DNA from: DATMRF01 sp035566435
Lineage (GTDB): Bacteria; Verrucomicrobiota; Verrucomicrobiia; Limisphaerales; UBA8199
NCBI GenBank assembly: GCA_035566435.1
Contig: DATMRF010000077.1
Location: 1 to 64,000 of the forward strand
Length of the DNA stretch: 64,000 nucleotides
Direction: 5' to 3'
Shown in pieces: positions 17,002 to 24,874 of this stretch. The notes beneath the pieces were generated by a model that did not search any database, was not told the origin of the DNA, and worked only from the letters and a program-made list of their open reading frames with translations. Each line of letters opens with the position of its first letter. The first letter of the stretch is position 1. The position numbers were made by a program, and so were the translations under genes.

Positions 17002-18552
17002 CTAAAAGACCGGCCCCAAGACCCATGGCGCAAACTCCTCGTCGCCCATTCCGGCCAACTCGCTCTTGGTTTTGTCGCCACCGGCGACGGCGATCAGTTT
17101 GTCGAAAATGCGCCTTCCGACCTGTTCCACGGTCTCCGTCCCATCGAGAATGGTGCCGGCGTTGACGTCCATGTCCTCCTCCATCCAGTTATAAAGGGGC
17201 GTGTTAGTGGCAACCTTGATGCAGGGGGCGGGCTTGCAACCATAGACACTGCCGCGACCGGTGGTGAAGACGGCAATGTTGCATCCGCCGGCCACCAGGC
17301 CGGTCATGCTCACCGGATCGTAGCCGGGAGTGTCCATGAAAGCAAAGCCGCGGGTGGTGATCGGTTCGGCATATTTATAGACGGCGGCCAGGGGTGATTG
17401 CCCGCCCTTGGCCACGGCGCCCAGGCTCTTTTCGTAGATGGTGGTCAGGCCGCCCTCCTTGTTTCCGAAGGAAGGATTGTTATCTATGGAACAACCATGC
17501 ATTCGCGCATGGTTCTCCCACCACTGAATCAGTTCGACCAATTTCTCGCCGACCTCGCGCGAGACGGCACGCTGCGTCAGCAAATGTTCCGCGCCATAAA
17601 CCTCGGGAGTCTCCGCCAGCACCGAAGTCCCGCCGTAACGCACCAGTTCATCAGAAGCGACGCCGAGGGCCGGGTTGGCGGTGATCCCACTGTTGCCATC
17701 GGAGCCACCGCAATTCTCGGCCAGGACGAGGTTGCTGACGGGCTGGGGCGTGCGGCGAAGAGCGTTCGCCGGGCCCAGCAGCTTGAGGACGGCGGCCACG
17801 CCGGCTTCGACGGTTTTGCGCACGCCGCCGGCCGTCTGGATATTCATGAACACGGGGTTGGATTCACCCGGGCGGGGCGGGTCCAGTTGGTGGGCCTTGC
17901 GAATGGCGTCGATCTGGTTTGTCTCACACCCCAGGCCGATCATCACATAACCTGAGATGTTCGGGTGCCGGGCGATGCCCGCCAGAACCCGCTGCAGAAC
18001 GCGCTGAGGCTCGCCAGGGTCGATCGCGCATCCGCCCTTGTGGGTAAAGGCCACCACGCCGTCCACGTTTGGGAAATCGCGCTTGAACTCCTCCGTGCGG
18101 AAACGGTCGCGCACGTAATGGGACACCGAGGCCGAACAGTTCACGCTGGAAATGACGGCGATATAATTTCGCGTGGCCGCGCGGCCACCCGGACGGGCGT
18201 AGCCCTGGAAATAACGCATCTCCTGGGGCGGATAGTATTTGACCGGGCGCGCCTCGGCGCAAAACCGGTAGTCGCGCCCGAAATCCTTCATCACCAGATT
18301 GTGCGTGTGGACGTGGTCCCCGGGTGCGATCCGTCCTTTAGCGAAGCCGATGATCTGGCCATATTTTCGGACTGCCTCGCCGTCGGGAATCTCCGTGAGC
18401 GCAATCTTGTGGCCTGCCCGGATGCCTTGGGCGACACACAGAGAGGCCGAACCGTTGAAAACATCGCCAGCCTTAACTGGGCTCTTCAGCACGGCCACAT
18501 TGTCGGTGTCACGAAGCACCACGGCCACTTCGGCGAAGTTCTTTGGCGCCAT
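17002..18552 (-). CDS. uxaA: UxaA-family altronate dehydratase
   Basis: 516 aa from ATG 18552. The frame extends to 18948 but that would overlap the stop of the upstream gene, and the SAF domain begins just after this ATG (VVLRDTDNVAVLKSPVKAG). The N-terminal SAF domain is followed by the large catalytic D-galactarate/altronate dehydratase domain (GRAATRNYIAVISSVNCSA, CETNQIDAIRK, ENCGGSDGNSGITANPALG). It converts D-altronate to 2-keto-3-deoxygluconate with an Fe/Mn centre. It converges on the dehydrogenase gene, and with the MFS/RhmD cluster indicates hexuronate or aldonate use. Altronate versus galactarate cannot be settled here. Confidence 0.9.
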   Translation of the reverse strand: MAPKNFAEVAVVLRDTDNVAVLKSPVKAGDVFNGSASLCVAQGIRAGHKIALTEIPDGEAVRKYGQIIGFAKGRIAPGDHVHTHNLVMKDFGRDYRFCAEARPVKYYPPQEMRYFQGYARPGGRAATRNYIAVISSVNCSASVSHYVRDRFRTEEFKRDFPNVDGVVAFTHKGGCAIDPGEPQRVLQRVLAGIARHPNISGYVMIGLGCETNQIDAIRKAHQLDPPRPGESNPVFMNIQTAGGVRKTVEAGVAAVLKLLGPANALRRTPQPVSNLVLAENCGGSDGNSGITANPALGVASDELVRYGGTSVLAETPEVYGAEHLLTQRAVSREVGEKLVELIQWWENHARMHGCSIDNNPSFGNKEGGLTTIYEKSLGAVAKGGQSPLAAVYKYAEPITTRGFAFMDTPGYDPVSMTGLVAGGCNIAVFTTGRGSVYGCKPAPCIKVATNTPLYNWMEEDMDVNAGTILDGTETVEQVGRRIFDKLIAVAGGDKTKSELAGMGDEEFAPWVLGPVF

Positions 18553-18647
18553 GGAGTGGAGCTTAAGGCCCGCGCGAACCAGCGTCAAACCGCCAGAAAT
18601 CCAGGCACCGTTGCTGCCTTTTGACTCCGGAGCAGGCCGGCTGCTGG

Positions 18648-21600
18648 TTACCGTTGCCGCACGCGATAAAAGCGTTGGGGGCCGGTCGCATGAGGATCGA
18701 CTAGCAGTTGGAGCGTGCCGCTGCCGCGCAGCGAGTTGGCCGTGAGCCACAGGGCAGAATCCAAAGAGGTTTTGTACTCCAGGGCGTAGTTTTTGCCGAC
18801 GGACGTTTGGAGCAGCATGGCGAATTGGCTTCCCTTTAGAGCCATTCGGAGGATTTGGGGATGCGCGGCGACCGTACTTAACAGCAGCAAGGTATGAGCT
18901 TCGCCAGCGGCGATGGCGATGGCGTTTGTCACCGGCGGCAAGGAACATTGGCCGTTCCAGTTGTTACCCCAGGCGGCTACGGTGCCGTCGGCTCTGAGCG
19001 CGACGCTATGACTGCCGCCGCCGGCAAGGGCCACCACACGGGCAAGGTCCGCGGGCGGCTGGGATTGGCCCTGGGAGTTATCGCCCCAGGCGACTACTGT
19101 GCCGTCGGCATTGGCTGCCAGGCTGTGATAGTCGCCAGCGCCGAGCGCGACGGCACTGGACAAACCGAATGGCACAAGCGACTGCCCGACGAAGTTGCCG
19201 AAGGCATCCAGGTTGTCGCCCCAGGCAACAACCGAGCCATCAGCGCGAAGAGCGAGGCTGTGATTACCGCTGGCGGCAATCGCCACGACGTTGCTCAGGC
19301 CCGCCGGGATGTCGAGCTGGCCCACGCTGTCGTCCCCCCAGGCGATGACCGTGCCGTCGGTCCGGAGAGCAAGGCTGTGCCAGGTGCCGGCCGCAAGAGC
19401 CGTAACGTTGGACAAGCCGGGCGGCGGGGTCGCCTGGAGAAGGTCGTTAGCTCCCCAGCCGGCAACTGTTCCGTCGAAAGTCAGAGCCAGACTATGATAG
19501 CCGCCGGCGGCGATGCCGATGACATTAGCCAGGTTGGTTGGGACATTGCACTGGCCGTTGTAATTCTCGCCCATCGCCGAGATAGAACCATCGAGGCGCA
19601 GAATCAGGCTGTGCCAGGCTCCGGCGGAGATCGCGACCGCCCCGGACGTGCCAGTCGCGACAGTTATTTGGCCAAACGAGTTGTCGCCGGCTGAGCCAAC
19701 GGCGGTGACGGCCAAATCGGCGTTGGAGCTAAGGGTGTTGCCGTAGGCATTGGTCACGAGGACCGAATAAGAGCCCGCATCGGCAAACCCGACGCTAGGC
19801 AAGGTGAGTGAATTGGACGTAGCGCCCGGCAGCGGATTTCCGTTGAGATTCCATTGATAGGTCAAAGGTTGGGTACCGCCGGCGGAAACAGTGAAGGCGA
19901 CCGGATTGCCTGCGTAACCGGTAGCGGCCTGAGGTTGTTGGAGGATAGAGGGCGGATAGGTCAGCAGCCCATAGACATCGAGGCGGCCGGAGAAAGTGGC
20001 GAGGTAAACCTTTCCATTCGCCACCGTAGGAGGCACAAATTTCGCGAAACTACCCACCGCATCTCTGCTGCTCACCATTTGGGAGTTCCAAAGCTCGCGC
20101 GAGACATCCTGGGCATCGTAGGCGTGAAGGATGCCGGGCCGCACGCTCTGATTGGCGTCGCCGGTCAATTGGTGTGCAGCCCAAATGATGGCGCTTCCGG
20201 CAGTGGCGCCATTAGCTGACAGCGACAGGATGCCCCCGGGTTGGCCGCGCGGGGCCACGGTGGAGCCCTGGGCGAAAGCCGGCAGCACGAACAGGTTGCT
20301 GCCGCGATCGAATGCGTACTGTTGCAAACGCGTCGAGGAAGGCCAAATATAGGCGTAGGAGTTATCCGGCCCGTCCCACCAAACGGGGCCGCCGTGGACT
20401 TCATCCGAGGTGACCCGGAAACTCTGCAGGACATTATCGTTGGTCGTGGTGGAAGTGGTCAGGCCGCCCATGGAGTCGCGGTCCACGAGATAGACAATGC
20501 CTTGTTTGCCGCCGGAGAAAGCGAAGCTGGTGCCCGGAATCAAAAGCATTCCACCCGAGCCGAGGTCGATGTCGCCATTTTCCAACTGTTGCCAATTGTA
20601 AGGGGTAAACCAGCTCGCAATGGCCAGGTTGGAACCGGTGGGAGTGAGTTTGAGGAAGCTTTCGCCGCGATTGCGCCCGCCCAGGGTGTCCACCAAACCG
20701 TTGCCCGTAGAGAGGTAAAGATTGCCGCTGGAATCGGCAGCCGGACCCTGGCCGCTCATCCAGATTCCGCCATTATAACCATCCGGAGTGTCATTAAAGG
20801 TGGCCGTTTGCTGCAAGGTGGAGGCATCATAGCCGATGACCCAGCCGTGGTACGGTCCGTTATCGCAATGGGAGGACCAACTGATGTAAACCACGCCGTT
20901 GACCAGGGCCAGCGCCGGGCGCTGATTTTGCCGCACGGGATCAAAGGGAATAATTCCCCCGACGCTGCCATCGCCATCGCCCGGATAGGTTGCAGTGATG
21001 ACGACCGGGCTATTGGGCCTTTCCGCGCCATTCACGACGTCCATTGCATGGAGCCACTGAACAAAGTTGGTGCCATTCTCCTTCGTGCGCGCTACAAGGT
21101 AAATCGTTCCGGTCAAGGGGTCGATGACCGGCGTGCCGACGATCCCCATTTTGCCACTGAAATCCTGGTAACGGCCGCCGCACGCGCCAATCGCGCTCAT
21201 GTCAGCATTGGACGGCGGTACGATGCCGGGCGGGCTGATAAAACTCCTCGTCCAATACGGCGCTGTAACTGACGCATCGTCGGCATCGAAGGCGTAAACG
21301 GTGTCGTTGACGGTGCAGACGAGAACCAGGTTATGCGTGCCTCGGCCCAGCATGTTCACACTGGTCATCACCAGCGGTTGCGCGTAAACCTGGTCGTCCA
21401 CCACGCGGGTGAACACCAGGCCGAACTGGTTGGTGTTGACGTTGGTGGTGTTCAGGCTCGATTCCACCAGGTTCATTCCCGTTCGGGCGTTATCGTTGTG
21501 GTGGGTGAGGACGGCCGCGGCAGAGGACGGCGTGTCCGTGGCCCGGGTCGTGAAGGTTTGCGAGGTTCTTCCCCACGCCGTGCCGGCGGAGTTGGAGGCG

Positions 21601-22934
21601 CTGCAGGAAAAGAAATAGGTGCTGCTCGGGGACAGTCCCACGACGGTTTGCGCGAAGACGCCCGTTTGGATTCCCAAAGCGATGCCATGAGCCCAGGCAG
21701 CGGGCCTGGTTCCGCCATCGGTCGTTCCATAATAAACGGTGACAGCCGGAGGCTCGCCGCCGAGCGCGAGGATTTGACCATTGAGCGTTGCGAAGGTCGC
21801 CTGGACGTTGGTGGCGGGCAGGTTCGTTATTGTCGGTACGGTCAGCGGGGTCGTGCTAAACGACTGCGACGGCGCAGCCCATCCCTCCCCCCCGCTGTTC
21901 AGCGCTCTCGCCGTGAAGTAGTAAACGGTGTTGGGCGAGAGTCCCGACACCGCCTGTGAAAAAGTGCCACCCTGGCGCCCCAATGCGACATTCTGCGCCC
22001 AACCGGCCGGACTCATGCCGCCATCTGCCGTCCCGTAATAGAGTGTGACCGCAGGGGTTTCCCCGCCGGTCGCAGTGACCTGTCCGCCGAGGGTTGCTGA
22101 TCGGGCCAGGATATTCGTTGCGGGCGCGGCTGCCACGGCGGGGGGCGTAACGGCGGAGGTCGGCAAACCGCTGATGGCGTAAATGGCCGTGGCGTTGGCA
22201 TTGGAAGCCTTGGTAAAGGTCAGGCTAACCACCGGTCGGTTTCCCGTGTCCAGCGCCGCAGCGACGTCGATGGTGGTTTGATAAAACCGCGGATTGCCAC
22301 CCGGCCCGCCGGAAGTGATGCCGGTGGCGAGCTTGATCCGATCGACGCCCTGGAGAGCGAAGCCCGGGTTGTTAAACCAATCAAACGCGTTGTAGTTGGT
22401 CACGAAGATGCTGCCGTCGTCGAAAGTCAGGGTCACCGTACCCATGCTGGTCGAGGTGGCACTGGCGGAGTTGGCCAGGATGGCGATTCGGCTGAAAGTG
22501 TCGGGTGCCAGCAGCGTGAGCGTCCCGGCCGTCAAACCCGTCTCGCTGCTGAACACCAGGGCGTTATTGCTCGCATAAGGCTGAAGCTGGAACATCGTGC
22601 CGTCCCCCATCGCGCTGGTGAAGGAGCCCAACGCGGGCAAGCCGTAGATCGTGCCCGGCAGACCACTTTGGTAGAACGCAGTTCCCTCACCGGGATTAAG
22701 CTCCAGGGCAGCGCTATTATAAGGAGGGCCGGGCGCCGTGTTCTCTATGACCAGGTCGCGATTGAAGCCGGTCACTGCGATCGGCGCCAAGGTGGCTGCG
22801 TGCGCCGACAGTAAGCACGTTGAAGCGATACAGAGCAGGACATACAGGGTGCAGCCGCCGGGGCAGGTTCCCTTGCCAAGGAAAGCCGATGAATTGCCCG
22901 AGACGGATTCGATGTCGCGCATAGACGGTTCCAC
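18648..22934 (-). CDS. Giant secreted FN3 - beta-propeller - Ig - RCC1 protein
   Basis: 1428 aa. A long n-region precedes a hydrophobic signal core (LYVLLCIASTCLLSAHA), so export is likely. Order: N-terminal beta domain (about 47-262); two FN3-like modules (about 264-355 and 358-460) containing near-identical VTLYYGTADGG / VTVYYGTTDGG strands; a PQQ-type propeller (about 466-965); an Ig domain (TYQWNLNGNPLPGATSNSL); six or seven RCC1-type blades (GAWHSLILRLDG, GTWHSLALRTDG, SGNHSLALRADG and similar); and a final module ending GPQRFYRVRQR shared with the giant protein at 24875. No catalytic motif. Probably a surface or secreted binding protein. A later start (22922) is possible. Confidence 0.85.
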   Translation of the reverse strand: MEPSMRDIESVSGNSSAFLGKGTCPGGCTLYVLLCIASTCLLSAHAATLAPIAVTGFNRDLVIENTAPGPPYNSAALELNPGEGTAFYQSGLPGTIYGLPALGSFTSAMGDGTMFQLQPYASNNALVFSSETGLTAGTLTLLAPDTFSRIAILANSASATSTSMGTVTLTFDDGSIFVTNYNAFDWFNNPGFALQGVDRIKLATGITSGGPGGNPRFYQTTIDVAAALDTGNRPVVSLTFTKASNANATAIYAISGLPTSAVTPPAVAAAPATNILARSATLGGQVTATGGETPAVTLYYGTADGGMSPAGWAQNVALGRQGGTFSQAVSGLSPNTVYYFTARALNSGGEGWAAPSQSFSTTPLTVPTITNLPATNVQATFATLNGQILALGGEPPAVTVYYGTTDGGTRPAAWAHGIALGIQTGVFAQTVVGLSPSSTYFFSCSASNSAGTAWGRTSQTFTTRATDTPSSAAAVLTHHNDNARTGMNLVESSLNTTNVNTNQFGLVFTRVVDDQVYAQPLVMTSVNMLGRGTHNLVLVCTVNDTVYAFDADDASVTAPYWTRSFISPPGIVPPSNADMSAIGACGGRYQDFSGKMGIVGTPVIDPLTGTIYLVARTKENGTNFVQWLHAMDVVNGAERPNSPVVITATYPGDGDGSVGGIIPFDPVRQNQRPALALVNGVVYISWSSHCDNGPYHGWVIGYDASTLQQTATFNDTPDGYNGGIWMSGQGPAADSSGNLYLSTGNGLVDTLGGRNRGESFLKLTPTGSNLAIASWFTPYNWQQLENGDIDLGSGGMLLIPGTSFAFSGGKQGIVYLVDRDSMGGLTTSTTTNDNVLQSFRVTSDEVHGGPVWWDGPDNSYAYIWPSSTRLQQYAFDRGSNLFVLPAFAQGSTVAPRGQPGGILSLSANGATAGSAIIWAAHQLTGDANQSVRPGILHAYDAQDVSRELWNSQMVSSRDAVGSFAKFVPPTVANGKVYLATFSGRLDVYGLLTYPPSILQQPQAATGYAGNPVAFTVSAGGTQPLTYQWNLNGNPLPGATSNSLTLPSVGFADAGSYSVLVTNAYGNTLSSNADLAVTAVGSAGDNSFGQITVATGTSGAVAISAGAWHSLILRLDGSISAMGENYNGQCNVPTNLANVIGIAAGGYHSLALTFDGTVAGWGANDLLQATPPPGLSNVTALAAGTWHSLALRTDGTVIAWGDDSVGQLDIPAGLSNVVAIAASGNHSLALRADGSVVAWGDNLDAFGNFVGQSLVPFGLSSAVALGAGDYHSLAANADGTVVAWGDNSQGQSQPPADLARVVALAGGGSHSVALRADGTVAAWGNNWNGQCSLPPVTNAIAIAAGEAHTLLLLSTVAAHPQILRMALKGSQFAMLLQTSVGKNYALEYKTSLDSALWLTANSLRGSGTLQLLVDPHATGPQRFYRVRQR

Positions 22935-23584
22935 GCGTTCGGACCGGGATCGCTATCTGCCCGTTGATGGATGCCGCGCCGCGCCTTCGGCACCCGTTGC
23001 TATGATGCGGCGTTGTCCCTTAGAAAGTCTTCTGATGTATATCACACGACGAAATGGGAATCAAACGACAAAACCGGCGGCCAGCCAGGGAGCCGTGGCG
23101 GTCATCGGTGTTTCGTCCCACAAGGGAGGCAACACCGCTGTGTTGCGGGCAGGCGCGGTCGCCGTTTGCAGCAAGATGCAACTCAAGCGGATCCGGAGGG
23201 TGAGCGAAACCGTCACCGCGCATAACCGGGCAGAGGCGCTTGGCTTGATAACGCGTGAAGAAGCGCCGACCTGCGGGTTCACCTCTGTGGCGAGGGGAGA
23301 GGGCCGGTACAGGCGAGAGGGCAAAACTCTTTGTGGTTCGGATTGGTCTGTGACCCGTTATTGGTCCGTCCCCGAGAGACGAGGTGTAGATAGCTGTAGA
23401 TAGGTGTAGATAGGTTGCGGAAGCACGAGTGTCGGGTGTCGAGGGACAGATCGATTACGAGGATAACTGACCCGTTCATGACCCGTTCAAGTGAAGAAGG
23501 GCCGACCTACGGTTTGACACCATCTGCGCGTTGATGGAACCGATTCGATCGTTTTTGAGCGGCGCTGAAATGGGGCGGCGATTG
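22935..23584. other. Intergenic region, no supported gene
   Basis: About 650 bp between the giant protein and the antitoxin gene. Open frames here lack domains and ribosome sites. It holds a 10-bp tandem repeat at 23383-23412. Confidence 0.55.
23383..23412. repeat. 10-bp tandem repeat, three units
   Basis: GGTGTAGATA GCTGTAGATA GGTGTAGATA, three 10-bp units differing by one base. Ten-bp periodicity keeps all units on one helix face. Confidence 0.75.
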
Positions 23585-23950
23585 TCAGCCGACTGGCTCC
23601 AGAATCGCGGTATTTGGCCGTCGGTCACGTCCAGCCTTGGCCGGGGGCAAGAAACGGATTTCGACGCATTGGCCCAGGGCGGCAGCAATCCGGTGCAGCA
23701 TACTTAACGAGTGCCCTTCGTAATCCGCATCCTCCAAGCGTGAGATGACCGACTGTTTGGTTCCAATCCGTTGGGCCAACCCGGCTTGGGACAGGCCGGC
23801 CTTGTTGCGGGCAGCATAAATAAGCTGGGCCACAGCCGCATTGATCCGCGCCTCCGCGGTGAGCCGCCGCAATTCGGGCCTTTGCCCGGCCATCTGATCC
23901 AGAATGGCCACGGCATCAGTCGTCTTTTTGGTTTCAGTTTTCGCTTTCAT
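23585..23950 (-). CDS. higA: XRE-family antitoxin (HigA-type)
   Basis: 121 aa from ATG 23950, which has GAAGGAGC upstream; the longer frame to 24007 lies inside the toxin gene. Central Cro/C1-type HTH: GLSQAGLAQRIGTKQSVISRLEDADYEGHSLS, shown in parts as AGLAQRIGTKQ and VISRLEDAD. The C-terminal part (LHRIAAALGQCVEIRFLP) is common in antitoxins paired with HigB/Gp49-type toxins. The ATG overlaps the toxin's last codons by 17 bp, the usual toxin-first order of higBA. It should neutralise the toxin and repress its own operon. Confidence 0.88.
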   Translation of the reverse strand: MKAKTETKKTTDAVAILDQMAGQRPELRRLTAEARINAAVAQLIYAARNKAGLSQAGLAQRIGTKQSVISRLEDADYEGHSLSMLHRIAAALGQCVEIRFLPPAKAGRDRRPNTAILEPVG

Positions 23951-24314
23951 AAGTGTGCTCCTTCGGTCTTGCCTCGAATAACTTCTTTCGTTTGATTGCG
24001 CGCTCAATATCCACGTCAGGAACCTTGTCTTCCTTCGTCAGACTATGTGCCAGGATGGCAACCTGACGCCCGTGAAAGAAATAAAGCAGCCGATATTGGA
24101 CATGGCCCTGTTTGGCGCGCAGTTCATAAATGCCATCTCGCAAATAATCCGCCGCCAGCCGCCTGAGTTCGTGACCGAACTGAGCCAAGAGCTCGATGCG
24201 AGCGCGGCAGTTGGACCATGCCCTCTCGTTGGTTCTCAGGAGTTCGCGGAGCCAGTTCACGACCGGAGCCTCACCATGGGCTTCCTGAAAAAACGCAACG
24301 TGTGTTCTGGGCAT
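23934..24314 (-). CDS. higB: HigB/RelE-type toxin (phage Gp49-like)
   Basis: 126 aa. RelE/HigB fold signs: SNCRARIELLAQFG helices, YELRAKQGHVQYRLLYFFHG strands (ELR..G..YR..Y motif of the Gp49-like family), and the C-terminal HSLTKEDKVPDVDIERA. Such toxins cut mRNA on the ribosome. It precedes and overlaps the antitoxin gene, forming a type II toxin-antitoxin module. The pair sits between two giant-protein genes beside an orphan gene fragment, which suggests an accessory insertion site. Confidence 0.88.
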   Translation of the reverse strand: MPRTHVAFFQEAHGEAPVVNWLRELLRTNERAWSNCRARIELLAQFGHELRRLAADYLRDGIYELRAKQGHVQYRLLYFFHGRQVAILAHSLTKEDKVPDVDIERAIKRKKLFEARPKEHTYESEN

Positions 24315-24488
24315 AATCTATTCACGGGACAGAATATCACAATTTTGATATAACGCCAAGAGGTAATTTGGATAGTCGGAGGCGGCTTTGCCCTATCATG
24401 AGTATTGTAAACGAGTTCTGAGGTTCGGCAGACGGGCCAGACCAAGCTGGCCTGATGATCAGTGAAGAAGGACCGATCTACGGTTTTA

Positions 24489-24662
24489 TCTAAGCACCAA
24501 TGTGCCACCCTCACGGCGTTGACCACCATCAACCTGGCGCTGCCGTTGACTAACTGGGCGGCGAGCGGCGGGGTCACGGAGGTTTCGGCCGGCCAGTTCC
24601 AATTCACGGACCCGCACGCGACCAACAGCACGCGGCGCTTTTATCGCGCGCGCTCGCCTTAG
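24489..24662 (+). pseudogene. Orphan C-terminal fragment of a giant secreted protein
   Basis: The frame from 24462 to 24662 reads, after a non-homologous start, TTINLALPLTNWAASGG, VTEVSAGQFQFTDPHATN and RRFYRARSP. This matches the end module of the neighbouring giants (DPHATGPQRFYRVRQR at 18648; DPQRFYRVVILP at 33223). No upstream part of such a protein exists here, so it is the 3' stub of a deleted gene. It may have been lost by recombination between the repetitive giants. Confidence 0.6.
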
Positions 24663-24845
24663 CCGTATCATTAATATTATTATTCATTTCCATTGACTTA
24701 TTCAGAAAATCTGACATTTTGGCTAGCTTAGTGGTAAAGACCAGAAGAGGCGCAACTTCCTGGTAATAAATGCGGTATCAAATCTGCGTGAGGAGGCTCA
24801 TGGCACACTGCGTGCTCTTTTCCTTTGGTGCAGCTCAAATCATTT

Positions 24846-24864
24846 GTCACTTGACACAAGTGAC
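24846..24864. promoter_or_regulatory. Perfect inverted repeat before the giant gene
   Basis: GTCACTTG-ACA-CAAGTGAC: 8-bp perfect arms around a 3-bp centre, ending 11 bp before the preferred ATG 24875. It is either an operator or a leader hairpin covering the ribosome-binding region; no strong Shine-Dalgarno is seen otherwise. Confidence 0.5.
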
Positions 24865-24874
24865 CCTAAAAACA

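Noticed and set aside
18553..18948. N-terminal extension of the altronate dehydratase frame
   Set aside because: Runs into the coding region of the upstream gene and lies before the SAF domain; ATG 18552 gives the normal family length.
22738..23403. 221-aa plus-strand ORF
   Set aside because: Starts inside the giant gene on the opposite strand, no ribosome site, no domain, Arg/Ser-rich composition of an antisense frame.
23383..23412. CRISPR-like array
   Set aside because: Units are 10 bp and contiguous with no spacers; no cas genes in the window.
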